From Candidatus Buchananbacteria bacterium RIFCSPHIGHO2_02_FULL_39_17 (lineage in GTDB: Bacteria > Patescibacteriota > Patescibacteriia > Buchananbacterales > UBA6539), in assembly GCA_001817425.1 (NCBI GenBank), contig MHII01000003.1, forward strand, positions 1-37,924: a DNA stretch of 37,924 bases, written 5' to 3'. The position numbers and the translations under genes were made by a program. Below, piece after piece: positions 9,163-18,272 of this stretch. The notes beneath the pieces were generated by a model. That model was given only the letters and a program-made list of their open reading frames with translations, did no database searches and was not told the DNA's origin. How positions within the stretch are numbered: the stretch's first letter is position 1; each line of letters starts with the position of its first letter.

Positions 9163-9396
9163 TCAATTGTTCGACAAAAATTCATTTTCCTTTTGGTGAA
9201 AAAACCTTCTGTGTCGTCTGGCGTGTTCCTGAAAACAGGGACTACGATGAACTAACATGGCTTCACCTTGGGGATTGGCTCCGCAAACTAAATGAACAGT
9301 TACCATCGGTTTGCGCCAAAGAAATCCGCTGCCTTTGTCACAAATCCAGCATCTTCGTTTTTTCTTATTAAAGATCAAACTTAAGAAAGCATACAT
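9163..9396 (-). CDS. Hypothetical small Cys-containing protein (77 aa)
   Basis: ORF with upstream GAGGGGAG and a TTGACT-N17-TAATAT promoter; contains CWIC. Confidence 0.55.
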   Translation of the reverse strand: MYAFLSLIFNKKKRRCWICDKGSGFLWRKPMVTVHLVCGANPQGEAMLVHRSPCFQEHARRHRRFFHQKENEFLSNN

Positions 9397-9428
9397 TTTT
9401 CATCTCCCCTCTCTTAATAATGCCCATC

Positions 9429-9474
9429 ATCAACGTGTTGATAAAATATTATCATTTTTTATCTTTTTAGTCAA
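9429..9474 (-). promoter_or_regulatory. Candidate sigma70-type promoter with overlapping operator-like dyad
   Basis: Minus strand TTGACT (9474..9469), 17-nt spacer, TAATAT (9451..9446), then ATCAAC-gt-GTTGAT dyad (9429..9442) near the expected +1. Confidence 0.55.
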
Positions 9475-9480
9475 CCGGTT

Positions 9481-10371
9481 ATGACAATAAATCAAGCATT
9501 AGTTGCCGCCACTAAAAAAATAAAAAATAAAAAAATAAAAACGGCCTCCTTGGATGCGGAGGTTTTGCTGGCTTTTATTTTAAAAAAATTAAAAGAATAT
9601 CTTTATACTTGTCCCCAAAAAGAATTAAGCAAAAAACAAATCGCCAGTTTTAAAAATTTAATCTCTCGTCGGATTAAAAATGAACCCATCGCCTATCTGA
9701 CGAAAAATAAAGAATTTTTTGGTTTAAATTTTTATGTTGACCGCCGCGCCTTAATCCCCCGACCGGAAACAGAGTTATTGGTCGAGGAAGTAATTAATAG
9801 AATCAAGAATCAAGAATTAAGAATTAAGAATCAGTCACTAACGATTGCTGATATTGGGGCTGGTTGTGGCTGTATTGCCATTACACTCGCAAAAATTTTA
9901 CCGACGATTTGCAATAAGCGATTTGCGATTAGTTACTACGCCACTGATATTTCTAAATCCGCCTTACTTATTGCCAAAAAAAATGCCAAAAAGCATCAAA
10001 CTAAAGTCAAATTTTTTCAAGGCGATTTGCTTACACCTTTAAAAAACAAATCAATTGATGTTGTCGTGGCTAATTTGCCCTACGGCTGGCAACAATGGAA
10101 AAATAACACTTTAGCTGAAAATCGCGGTCTAAAATTTGAACCACCCAAAGCCATTTTTACTAAAGAAAAAGGACTTTATCTTTACCGCCGACTTTTTCAG
10201 CAAATTACTAAAAGAAAACAAAAACCAAGATTTATCTTGGGTGAATTTGATCCGCGTCAAAAAAAATATTTACAAAAAATCACAAAGGAGCAATTCCCGC
10301 AATACCAGCTAAAAATAAAAAAAGATTTAGCCAGTCTAAATCGGATTTTTGTCTTAGCCGTCAAGGGTTAA
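9481..10371 (+). CDS. prmC: Peptide chain release factor N5-glutamine methyltransferase
   Basis: RIKNEPIAYLTKNKEFFGLNFYVDRRALIPRPETELLVEEV; IADIGAGCGCIAITLAK; VVANLPYGW in the NPPY position. Confidence 0.92.
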   Translation: MTINQALVAATKKIKNKKIKTASLDAEVLLAFILKKLKEYLYTCPQKELSKKQIASFKNLISRRIKNEPIAYLTKNKEFFGLNFYVDRRALIPRPETELLVEEVINRIKNQELRIKNQSLTIADIGAGCGCIAITLAKILPTICNKRFAISYYATDISKSALLIAKKNAKKHQTKVKFFQGDLLTPLKNKSIDVVVANLPYGWQQWKNNTLAENRGLKFEPPKAIFTKEKGLYLYRRLFQQITKRKQKPRFILGEFDPRQKKYLQKITKEQFPQYQLKIKKDLASLNRIFVLAVKG

Positions 10372-10374
10372 AAG

Positions 10375-10980
10375 TTATTGATGATTTTTAATCACATTTT
10401 CTACCGCTGCCCATTTGCTTTTTCCTTCTTTAGGGACAATAATCACCACTTCATCGCCGGGCAAACCATGAAAATAAGTGACTGAAGCCGTTAGCAGCTT
10501 CCAGCGCTGGCCTTCGGCCACCGCATACCAGTCATTATTGTTTTCGCTTTTAGCCAACATCGCGACTAATTGTTGTCGTTCCACTGGCCCAATTTGTTTG
10601 TAAACAAAAGAACCATCTTTCGCGATGGTTAATTTTAAAATATCACCCTCAACTAATTTTGATTTAGATGCGTAATTGGCCGGCACATTGAATTCCGCCC
10701 CGTCGCCGGCAATCATTTTTTCACCATTGAATACGCCCTCAACGATTCTTGCCTGACTCTCGGCTGGCTCAATAAAACCTAAACTGGCATTATTAACTTC
10801 TTTTAAACTAGTTAAAAGGGCGCCGGTGTCAACATTTTTTTCCGCCAAAAGATTCAAAGCCTTTTTGATATTGACTTGAGTGTTTTCCAAAACTTCCTTA
10901 ATTAAATCAAGGTGGCGGGAAAAATCAGGTGTCTCGTCTATCAAATCTTTCTTTTTATTTTTTTTGATTTTACCTAACAT
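10375..10980 (-). CDS. Hypothetical protein (201 aa)
   Basis: Long ORF, no family recognised. Confidence 0.7.
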   Translation of the reverse strand: MLGKIKKNKKKDLIDETPDFSRHLDLIKEVLENTQVNIKKALNLLAEKNVDTGALLTSLKEVNNASLGFIEPAESQARIVEGVFNGEKMIAGDGAEFNVPANYASKSKLVEGDILKLTIAKDGSFVYKQIGPVERQQLVAMLAKSENNNDWYAVAEGQRWKLLTASVTYFHGLPGDEVVIIVPKEGKSKWAAVENVIKNHQ

Positions 10981-11015
10981 TATTTTATTTTTTTATTTTT
11001 GCTCCACCTGATATT

Positions 11016-11567
11016 TTAAACCGATTTTCGGTAGAGATAAATGGTAGTTGATTTTTGACTTGGTTTATCAATTTTTTCGGCGGGCCAATCCAATAAACTG
11101 AAAGCATAAGAAACAATTCGGCCGCCGGGTTTGATTTCTTTTTTTAATTTTGATTTTAATTTTATCATGGCCTGGGGCGTCAAAAAAGTACAAATCACAT
11201 CGGCCTGACTTAAATCATTTCGGTAAAAATCAGCATATTTCAAAATGGCTTTACCCCCTAACCCCTGTAATCTTATTTTAAACAAACCCAAGAGATATGG
11301 CAAGACCGCAATCTCAAAACCAACCGCCGTAGCGCCGAATTCTTTCGCCGCCATTATAATAATCCGGCCATCGCCAGCGCCCAAATCATAAAGGATTTCT
11401 CCAGGCTTAATTTGGGCTAAGGTCAACATCCGCCTAACATCTTTTTGCCAAAGCGGCACCCAAGGCGCGGCAATTAAACCCGCGTAAGCGAAAGTACCCA
11501 GAATAAGTAAAAATAAAATCAGGAAAATTAACCAGAAAATAAAAACTAACATAATGATAAATATCAA
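11016..11567 (-). CDS. Membrane-anchored class I SAM-dependent methyltransferase
   Basis: N-terminal TM segment; motif I LYDLGAGDGRIIIMAAKEFGATAVGFEI. Confidence 0.8.
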   Translation of the reverse strand: MIFIIMLVFIFWLIFLILFLLILGTFAYAGLIAAPWVPLWQKDVRRMLTLAQIKPGEILYDLGAGDGRIIIMAAKEFGATAVGFEIAVLPYLLGLFKIRLQGLGGKAILKYADFYRNDLSQADVICTFLTPQAMIKLKSKLKKEIKPGGRIVSYAFSLLDWPAEKIDKPSQKSTTIYLYRKSV

Positions 11568-11578
11568 AATCCAAATTT

Positions 11579-11635
11579 CAAATCAAGGTCAAATGACAAA
11601 ATTTAAAATTTTTGACATTTGGATCTTGATTTTGA
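11579..11635. repeat. Intergenic AT-rich inverted repeat
   Basis: AAATCAAGGTCAAATG...CATTTGGATCTTGATTT; adjacent TCAAAATCCAAATTTCAAAT recurs near 20513. Confidence 0.6.
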
Positions 11636-11665
11636 TTTGTCATTTGAACTTTAGATTTTGAAATT

Positions 11666-14245
11666 CTATGGAGTTTTTTCTACAGACGGAATAATATTAT
11701 CAGCTTTCATAATTCCTAATCGACTGCGCTCTAAAATCTCTGTTTCCACCTTCCGCCGATCTGCGCCGTATTTCCAGCGGGAAAACTCTTTGATCTCATC
11801 AATGATTGCCGAATCACCAACCGGTAAAGGAAAAGTATGAATATTAAAAGCCTTTAAGGGCTGGCTGTCAACCAATAATCGAATATAAGCATTAAAGCGC
11901 TCAATATTGATTAAATCATATTCATTAACCACCGGCGCCATTTGCTTGGCAACTAATTCTGCATCCTCCACGCCGATTCTAAAGGCAGTAATTGTGCCCA
12001 CATTGCCAAAAATTGCATCTTTAATTTTGCTGCCGTAATTTTTGCCTTCCACGCTTGCCGCCTCACTTAACTGGCCCAAATACTGATGGGCTAAAATCAA
12101 ATTTAATTTATATTTTCTGGCTTCAGCTAGAATAATGGCAATGCTATCAGTGACAAAATTCTGAAATTCATCAATGTAAAGATAAAAATCATGCCTTTTT
12201 GCTTCCGGCAAATCCGCCCGGGCAAAAGCCGCCATTTGGAGTTTAGCCACGGTGATTAAACCCAAAAGGTTGCTGTTAATCTCGCCAATCTTACCTTTAG
12301 CTAAATTGACTAACAAAATCTTTTGTTCATCCATGACCTGCCGAAAATTAAACCCCGAGCGGGTCTGACCAATGATATTTCTCATCATTGCGTTTTCCAC
12401 AAACCGACCAACCTTGGAAATCAAATAGCCCAGCATTTCTGATTTATGAAAGTCAGAAGTTTTTGCCATTTCTTGTTCCCAAAACGAACGCACCATTGGA
12501 TCCGTAACTTTACTGATTTTATAGCGTTGAAAGTCTTTATCCGTGAAAATCCTTGGAATTTCAGCAATCGTTCCACCTGACTCTTTATCCGCCATTAAAG
12601 TCAGCATCGCGTTTCTCATGTTATGTTCAAACATTGGGCCAATCATCGCCGGATCAGTGACTAATTTATAAAAAATAGAAATCATTTCCTGAATGACAAA
12701 ATCCTGCCCTTCAATGGTTTCTGCTTCCAACATATTTAAACCAATGGGCCGCTCGGTATCCATGGGATTAAAATAAATGACTTCATCAATTCTTTCTTGA
12801 GGAATATTGGGCAAAATACTTTCCACTAAACTGCCGTGCGGGTCAATAACGCAAACCCCTTTGCCGTTTCTGATGTCCTGAAGCGCTAAATTCGCCAATA
12901 AAACTGATTTGCCGGTTCCGGTCATACCGATGATGTAAGTATGCCGCCGCCGATCATCAGTTTTCAAATAAACATTAGTCTTTACTCCCCGATAAATATT
13001 TTCGCCCAAAAGCAAGCCCTCTTGGGGCAAATTCGGCGGCGGGGCCAACTTTTTGGCCAAGAGCCAGCGGATATTTGGCGTTTCCAAAAATGGCGTGGGA
13101 AAGTGATAAAGACTGGCTAATTCTTCAATATTTAAAATGACTTTTTGCTTTTCTTTAAAGTTCCGATAAATAAAATCGTGGATTAAGCCGGTTTGACCGC
13201 TAACAAATAATTTAAAAGAGTTGCCATATTGATAAAAATTAAACTGGCTAAAAGAATCAACCACTGACTGGAGATAGCTTTTGGCCATTTCTTTATTGGC
13301 GCTGCTGGCAATAATTCGGATATTGCAATCAAGCCCGGCTTTGGCGGTTTTTTCTTCTAAACCCTTAACTGTTTCCTGCTCCATGGGCGAGAGCTGTCGA
13401 ACAGGTTTTGTTTTTTCTAATTTAATTTGCTCAACGGATTTGGTGGAAAATAAATTAAAAAATTTGAGCAATGTTGAAGTGGAAACATTCATGGCTTCAG
13501 CCACGGTCCTGCCTTTTTGAATCTCTAAAGCCACTTTTGAGCCTTTGGCGTGCCAACGCTTTTTAGCTGACCGAGCGATAATCTGAATCGCCACACCGTC
13601 AATTTTATTAATTTTACTCAAAGAATTGGTCAAGGCATTAAGCGGATCAGAATTTAAACTTCGATAAGTCTTAATCGGAAAAATATAACTTCGGGTAAAA
13701 CGGATAAAACCAGAAACAATCTCGCCTTGCGGTGAAAAAATATTATAGTCTTCCATCTCCTTAAGGTTCGCTTCAGGATACTGGGCTAAAATTTGCTCTT
13801 CCAGGTAATTGCGCAAATATTTTGGCATGGCAACGTAAAAAGAAATTAAACCCTGCTGGCAAACTATTTCTAAAGAAAAATGATCAGTCCGACCAAAAAA
13901 CCAAGCGCTAATCCCCCGCTGGGCGCGGCGGCCGCCTAAAGTCGCAAAAAAACTTTCCGCTAAAGAAATTTGGTTTCTGACTTCTTCAATCGTTGCCTCC
14001 CTCTCCGCCACTTCAGACGACTCTTTGGGAACAGTCACTAGTAAAATCACTTTTTGAAAAGCCGCCGGCACAAAATTACCAACCCGAAAAAGCGCCCGAA
14101 CCAAAAAAAGCAAAAAGACAAATAAAATGACAATCGCGGCGAAATCAATAAAAATAAAAAAATAAGATTGGCTAAATAATCCCTGATAATTAGCCATGGC
14201 ATAGTCAGGCTGGGGAACGCTAAATTGGGCCATTAAAAAATTCAT
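11666..14245 (-). CDS. Type IV secretion VirB4/TraG(VirD4)-like ATPase
   Basis: N-terminal TM; Walker A YIIGMTGTGKSVLLANLA; Walker B-like GVCVIDPHG and FYLYIDEFQNF; LILAHQYLGQL. Confidence 0.85.
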   Translation of the reverse strand: MNFLMAQFSVPQPDYAMANYQGLFSQSYFFIFIDFAAIVILFVFLLFLVRALFRVGNFVPAAFQKVILLVTVPKESSEVAEREATIEEVRNQISLAESFFATLGGRRAQRGISAWFFGRTDHFSLEIVCQQGLISFYVAMPKYLRNYLEEQILAQYPEANLKEMEDYNIFSPQGEIVSGFIRFTRSYIFPIKTYRSLNSDPLNALTNSLSKINKIDGVAIQIIARSAKKRWHAKGSKVALEIQKGRTVAEAMNVSTSTLLKFFNLFSTKSVEQIKLEKTKPVRQLSPMEQETVKGLEEKTAKAGLDCNIRIIASSANKEMAKSYLQSVVDSFSQFNFYQYGNSFKLFVSGQTGLIHDFIYRNFKEKQKVILNIEELASLYHFPTPFLETPNIRWLLAKKLAPPPNLPQEGLLLGENIYRGVKTNVYLKTDDRRRHTYIIGMTGTGKSVLLANLALQDIRNGKGVCVIDPHGSLVESILPNIPQERIDEVIYFNPMDTERPIGLNMLEAETIEGQDFVIQEMISIFYKLVTDPAMIGPMFEHNMRNAMLTLMADKESGGTIAEIPRIFTDKDFQRYKISKVTDPMVRSFWEQEMAKTSDFHKSEMLGYLISKVGRFVENAMMRNIIGQTRSGFNFRQVMDEQKILLVNLAKGKIGEINSNLLGLITVAKLQMAAFARADLPEAKRHDFYLYIDEFQNFVTDSIAIILAEARKYKLNLILAHQYLGQLSEAASVEGKNYGSKIKDAIFGNVGTITAFRIGVEDAELVAKQMAPVVNEYDLINIERFNAYIRLLVDSQPLKAFNIHTFPLPVGDSAIIDEIKEFSRWKYGADRRKVETEILERSRLGIMKADNIIPSVEKTP

Positions 14246-14751
14246 TTTCTTAATTTCATTATTCTGTCCGTCTTAATTTTTGCTTCCTGAATTAGAAAAA
14301 ATTTATTCACCCCGGGGATTAACTTCAGCCAGTCCAAAATCAGGCGAAATATATTTTTTACCCTCACCTTCGCTTGTCCTAAAAGTTCACTAATTTTTAA
14401 TGCTGTTTTTTCGCCCTTCGTCTTAAACTTTTGCCGCAACTCCGGCTCCAGCCGAAAATAAGTTTCCGCCAAATCTTCCTCTAAAATTTTTTCAATTTGA
14501 ATTAAAGATTGACTTTTACCAGATGCTTCTACCCCGGGTTTTGCTTGATCAGTTGGCCAGGCCGGCTTTTTTAAAGGCTCTTGGTCAATTTTTTCAATTT
14601 CCGTTAGGACTTCTGGCCTAATTTTTTCCACTGGCGGCTCAAAGACGGCTTCTTTTTCTTCGGTCCCAAATTTAGGCTTAGGCTCGGTTTCATGAGTAGG
14701 AAAAATTTCCTTGTTCTGATCTTTATTTTTGATAAAATCATTAATTGCCAT
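14242..14751 (-). CDS. Hypothetical protein (169 aa), translationally coupled to the ATPase
   Basis: 4-nt overlap with downstream ORF. Confidence 0.65.
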   Translation of the reverse strand: MAINDFIKNKDQNKEIFPTHETEPKPKFGTEEKEAVFEPPVEKIRPEVLTEIEKIDQEPLKKPAWPTDQAKPGVEASGKSQSLIQIEKILEEDLAETYFRLEPELRQKFKTKGEKTALKISELLGQAKVRVKNIFRLILDWLKLIPGVNKFFLIQEAKIKTDRIMKLRK

Positions 14752-14850
14752 ATGCTTTAATTATACAATAAAAAGTCATTTTACCAAAATAACTTTTGAG
14801 GATCGGTTAAATATGCTATAATTAAGGCAGTTAAAACTAATTAATTAATA

Positions 14851-15783
14851 ATGAGTAGCCAAAGAAAAATTGAATTTGAAAATTTTAACTGGCTTGACTT
14901 AACTAATCCAAGCGATAACGAAGTTCAAGACCTTGGCCTGAAATATAAATTTCATCCTTTAGATATTACGGATTGCTTAAAGCCAAACCACCGGAGTAAA
15001 ATCGATGTTTACCCAAAATACGTTTTTGCCGTTTTTTTATTTCCAGTTTTCAACCGCCAAACGCGTGAAATTCTTCCGGCCGAAATAAATATTTTTATTA
15101 GTAGAAATTATCTAATCACCATTAATCGAGACGACCTACCGGTCTTTTCTGATTTTTTCAATCTTTTTACTTTCAGTTCTGATTTACGAAACAATTATAG
15201 CGACAAATCACCGGAAAAACTTTTATATGAATTATTAAACAAAATATTTTTATACTGTTTTCCGATGATTGACCACTTAAGTGCTGATTGCGACCGGATT
15301 GAAAAAGCGATTTTTTCCGGCCACGAAAAGCATATGGTTTCTGAAATTTTAATTATTCGCAGAAATATTACCGACTTTCGAAAAATCACGCAAGTGCATA
15401 AAAATGTTTTAAAAAAAGCAATCTCAACTTTTAAAAAAAGCCCGTACTTTGTCATGAAAAAAACTGATATCTATTTTGAAAGTTTAGTTGATTACACCAA
15501 GGAGATCTGGGATAATTTGGAAAATTTAAAAGAGCGGATTGAGGCCTTGCAGCAAAGCAATGAATCGCAGATTTCGTATAAACTTTCAGAGATTATGAAA
15601 ATTCTGACTATTATCTCGGTTATTACTTTTCCGGTTACTTTAATTGCCACAATTTTTGGGATGAATACGGTTGAAGCCATGCCGTTTATTAGCCAGCACA
15701 ACGGTTTCTGGTATGTCATTAGCTTAATGACAAGTATTGCCGTAATTATGCTTGCCATCTTTAAAAAGAAAGGCTGGCTGTAA
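14851..15783 (+). CDS. corA: CorA-family Mg2+/Co2+ transporter
   Basis: C-terminal FPVTLIATIFGMNTVEAMPF (GMN motif) and two TM helices. Confidence 0.95.
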   Translation: MSSQRKIEFENFNWLDLTNPSDNEVQDLGLKYKFHPLDITDCLKPNHRSKIDVYPKYVFAVFLFPVFNRQTREILPAEINIFISRNYLITINRDDLPVFSDFFNLFTFSSDLRNNYSDKSPEKLLYELLNKIFLYCFPMIDHLSADCDRIEKAIFSGHEKHMVSEILIIRRNITDFRKITQVHKNVLKKAISTFKKSPYFVMKKTDIYFESLVDYTKEIWDNLENLKERIEALQQSNESQISYKLSEIMKILTIISVITFPVTLIATIFGMNTVEAMPFISQHNGFWYVISLMTSIAVIMLAIFKKKGWL

Positions 15784-15904
15784 AATTAAATCAAAAGTCA
15801 AAAATCTGCGCCCGAGGCACATCCATCTTTGGCGGAAAAAATCAAAATTTTGGAATTCGCTGTTAGGCGAATTTTGTTTAATCGTTGAACTTACTCTGTT
15901 TAAT

Positions 15905-15933
15905 TTGACAAAAATTTAATTATATAATATAGT
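15905..15933 (+). promoter_or_regulatory. Sigma70-type promoter for the small-ORF cluster
   Basis: TTGACA-N17-TATAGT. Confidence 0.7.
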
Positions 15934-15970
15934 GTAAAATAATGTACATTATCAATCTAGGAGAACGAGA

Positions 15971-16303
15971 ATGGGTATGAAAGTAATTACAGACCCTTTT
16001 GATCAGGCGATCCTCAATTTCTTTAAGGAATTGATGAGAGCCAGTCTCATAGGCGGCAATTACTGCTTTGCGGCCGTGAATTTACACGGAATTATCCGCA
16101 GCGCCATGGTGCTGACACCGAAAAAGACCTTTCTTAAGGCATTAGAATTTTGGCCAGATAACCAGCCAATCTATATTTACTGGTTAGACTGGTCTGTTTG
16201 GGAAAATAAGACGGAACTGCCAACCGTCTTGAGAAGGGATATTGTCCTTGTCACGGATCAACTTTGTGAAGTTGACTCTGTGGCAATGATAGGATTAAAC
16301 TAA
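15971..16303 (+). CDS. Hypothetical protein (110 aa)
   Basis: AGGAGA ribosome-binding site, downstream of promoter. Confidence 0.65.
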   Translation: MGMKVITDPFDQAILNFFKELMRASLIGGNYCFAAVNLHGIIRSAMVLTPKKTFLKALEFWPDNQPIYIYWLDWSVWENKTELPTVLRRDIVLVTDQLCEVDSVAMIGLN

Positions 16304-16328
16304 GAATCAAAAAGGAGGAGGATAAGAA

Positions 16329-16508
16329 ATGAATCAACAGAGACAAAATCCGAACCTGGGACACAAGCAAAACCCAATACCTGATACGGTTATTATCACG
16401 AAACCGCGCCAGCCGGAAATGCCCTTACAACCACGTGGCGGCGACGATGATGATCGGCTTCCGCTTTCATCATCTGCCAGAGCTGCTATTGGCGAAACAA
16501 GGGAGTAA
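16329..16508 (+). CDS. Hypothetical protein (59 aa, disordered Gly/Asp/Pro-rich)
   Basis: Strong AAAGGAGGAGG upstream; MNQQRQNPNLGHKQNPIPDTVIITKPRQPEMPLQPRGGDDDDRLPLSSSARAAIGETRE; not in the supplied ORF track. Confidence 0.55.
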   Translation: MNQQRQNPNLGHKQNPIPDTVIITKPRQPEMPLQPRGGDDDDRLPLSSSARAAIGETRE

Positions 16509-16510
16509 CT

Positions 16511-16699
16511 ATGACCATGATCATCCAATGTTGTGTCTGCCAAAAAATTAAGGTGGGAGATCAATGGATCCTTGCCCAGCACACGGATAAGACCAGCCAC
16601 GGATATTGCCCGGAATGTGCGGCAAAGACATTGGCGAAAATCTACGAAACGGAAGTAGCCAGAAAAAAAGCAATAACAACGTCCACGACTACTCCTTAG
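16511..16699 (+). CDS. Small zinc-finger-like protein with SHGxCPEC motif
   Basis: CCVCQKIKVGDQW...TSHGYCPECAAK; GGGAG upstream. Confidence 0.65.
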   Translation: MTMIIQCCVCQKIKVGDQWILAQHTDKTSHGYCPECAAKTLAKIYETEVARKKAITTSTTTP

Positions 16700-16716
16700 A
16701 GCCCCCCCCATACACA

Positions 16717-16755
16717 GCCCTGCGAGCACCACCAGCTTGCAGGGCACTTTTTTTA
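16717..16755 (+). terminator. Intrinsic terminator
   Basis: GCCCTGC-gagcaccaccagctt-GCAGGGC-ACTTTTTTT. Confidence 0.9.
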
Positions 16756-16767
16756 TTTAAAATAAAT

Positions 16768-16823
16768 CCCCTCACCCCTACCCTCTCCCCCTTATTAAGG
16801 GGAGAGGGATAAAGGGAGAGGGG
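16768..16823. repeat. CCCCTCACCCC...GGGGAGAGGG palindromic repeat, copy 1
   Basis: CCCCTCACCCCTACCCTCTCCCCCTTATTAAGGGGAGAGGGATAAAGGGAGAGGGG; related copy at 36525. Confidence 0.85.
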
Positions 16824-16843
16824 TTCTTGATTAACTTGACTTG

Positions 16844-16957
16844 CCCCGCACCAAACTTAAATTAAAAATAAATTATTTAAAATTATCAACCGAAGGCGAT
16901 ATCCGCGCCAGATTTCACAACAATAGTTAAAAGTTAGTTCACGAGTTTGGTGCGGGG
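16844..16957. repeat. Element A: 114-bp TIR element
   Basis: Perfect 14-bp terminal inverted repeats CCCCGCACCAAACT...AGTTTGGTGCGGGG; internal CCGAAGGCGATATCCGCGCC. Confidence 0.8.
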
Positions 16958-18076
16958 TTTACTAATTCGTTTATAAACAAAATCGGCTAAGGCTTCAGCG
17001 GATTTTGGCCGGCCTAAACTTTTAGCCGCTTTTTTCATTTTCTGAATCTTTGTTGGGTTTATTATCAACTGATTAACGGATTTAACAATTTCCGAAAAAT
17101 TATTAACTTTAATTCCAGCGCCTTTTCTCACCAAGAAATTAACATTATCTTCCTCCTGCCCGGGGATTACTTTATTAATTATCATTGGCAGTCCCAAAGC
17201 TAAACATTCAGAAACCGTCAAACCGCCGGCTTTGGAAAAAATCAAATCAGAAACCGCCATTAATTCGTGCATGTTGTCAATAAAACCAAAAATTTTTACC
17301 TGATGATTTTTACTAAAATCTGAATTGTCTAATGACTCTTTTAAATCAACGTCACGACCGGCCACGACTAAAAATTGAATCTTGTCACCGTTTTTTTTCT
17401 TAACGCCGGAGATAATTGTTTTTAGGACGGAAAAATTAAATTGGCCGCCGACAATTAAGAGGGTAAACAAGTTTGGATTTAAACCGAACTTTTGCTGCAG
17501 GATTTTTTTATCAAAATTTTGGGCAAATTTTGGCTCAATCGGAATACCGGTCACCGCCATTTGACCTAGCTTAACGCCATAACCGCCCAAGCATCTGGCC
17601 ACATCTTGGGTAGCGCAGAAATAGTAGTTAACCTCGGGATCAACCCAAAAACTATGGCAGCCAAAATCCGTCACCACCATTGACGAAGTGATATCAATAA
17701 CATCTTTGGCTTTGGAATAAGAAACTAAAATCATGGGCAAGGGATGGGTGGCAATAATAAAATCCGGCTGAAATTTTCTGATGAAAGGAATAAACCGGCG
17801 CGAAATGGCCAAACGTGACAAATAGCTTGGCAACTTCTGATTTTCTTTATTATTAAACTGGCGATACAAAAACCCCCAGATTTCTGGTTTTTTCGACGAA
17901 ATATAATTATAGCCGTCAACAAATACTTTTTTATATAAAGGGTTAGCAAAATCAATAATATTGACGTTTTTAACTTCAACCGCTGGATATTTTTCCCGCC
18001 ATGCTTGCTCAACGGCTTGAGCGGCCTTGACATGGCCCATACCGCCAGTGGCGTAGACAATCAAAACTTTTTTCAT
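16934..18076 (-). CDS. MurG/MGDG-synthase-like glycosyltransferase (GT28 family)
   Basis: VLIVYATGGMGHVKAAQAVEQAW; VVTDFGCHSFWVDPEV; SKAGGLTVSECLALGLPMIINKVIPGQEEDNV. Confidence 0.88.
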   Translation of the reverse strand: MKKVLIVYATGGMGHVKAAQAVEQAWREKYPAVEVKNVNIIDFANPLYKKVFVDGYNYISSKKPEIWGFLYRQFNNKENQKLPSYLSRLAISRRFIPFIRKFQPDFIIATHPLPMILVSYSKAKDVIDITSSMVVTDFGCHSFWVDPEVNYYFCATQDVARCLGGYGVKLGQMAVTGIPIEPKFAQNFDKKILQQKFGLNPNLFTLLIVGGQFNFSVLKTIISGVKKKNGDKIQFLVVAGRDVDLKESLDNSDFSKNHQVKIFGFIDNMHELMAVSDLIFSKAGGLTVSECLALGLPMIINKVIPGQEEDNVNFLVRKGAGIKVNNFSEIVKSVNQLIINPTKIQKMKKAAKSLGRPKSAEALADFVYKRISKPRTKLVN

Positions 18077-18104
18077 ATTATTTTTTCCACGAATTTACAA
18101 ATCA

Positions 18105-18207
18105 ACCCGCCCAAATTTTCTAAAGACATAATATTAAGTGTTTAGTCCAAAACTAGATAAACTAATATTGATTAACAAATTTTCTAATTCAAAAAATTTA
18201 GGCGGGT
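18105..18207. repeat. Element C: 103-bp TIR element
   Basis: ACCCGCCCAAATTTT...AAAATTTAGGCGGGT, 14/15 inverted match. Confidence 0.65.
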
Positions 18208-18213
18208 CAGCCA

Positions 18214-18259
18214 CAAATCTACAAATATTTATAAATTTGTAAAAAATTTGTAGATTTTG
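18214..18259. repeat. AT-rich inverted repeat downstream of cysS
   Basis: CAAATCTACAAAT...AATTTGTAGATTTTG. Confidence 0.6.
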
Positions 18260-18272
18260 GGGATTATAAATC

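Noticed and set aside
16334-16747. 137-aa minus-strand ORF
   Set aside because: Antisense to the small-ORF cluster and its terminator; Cys/Gly/Arg-biased translation
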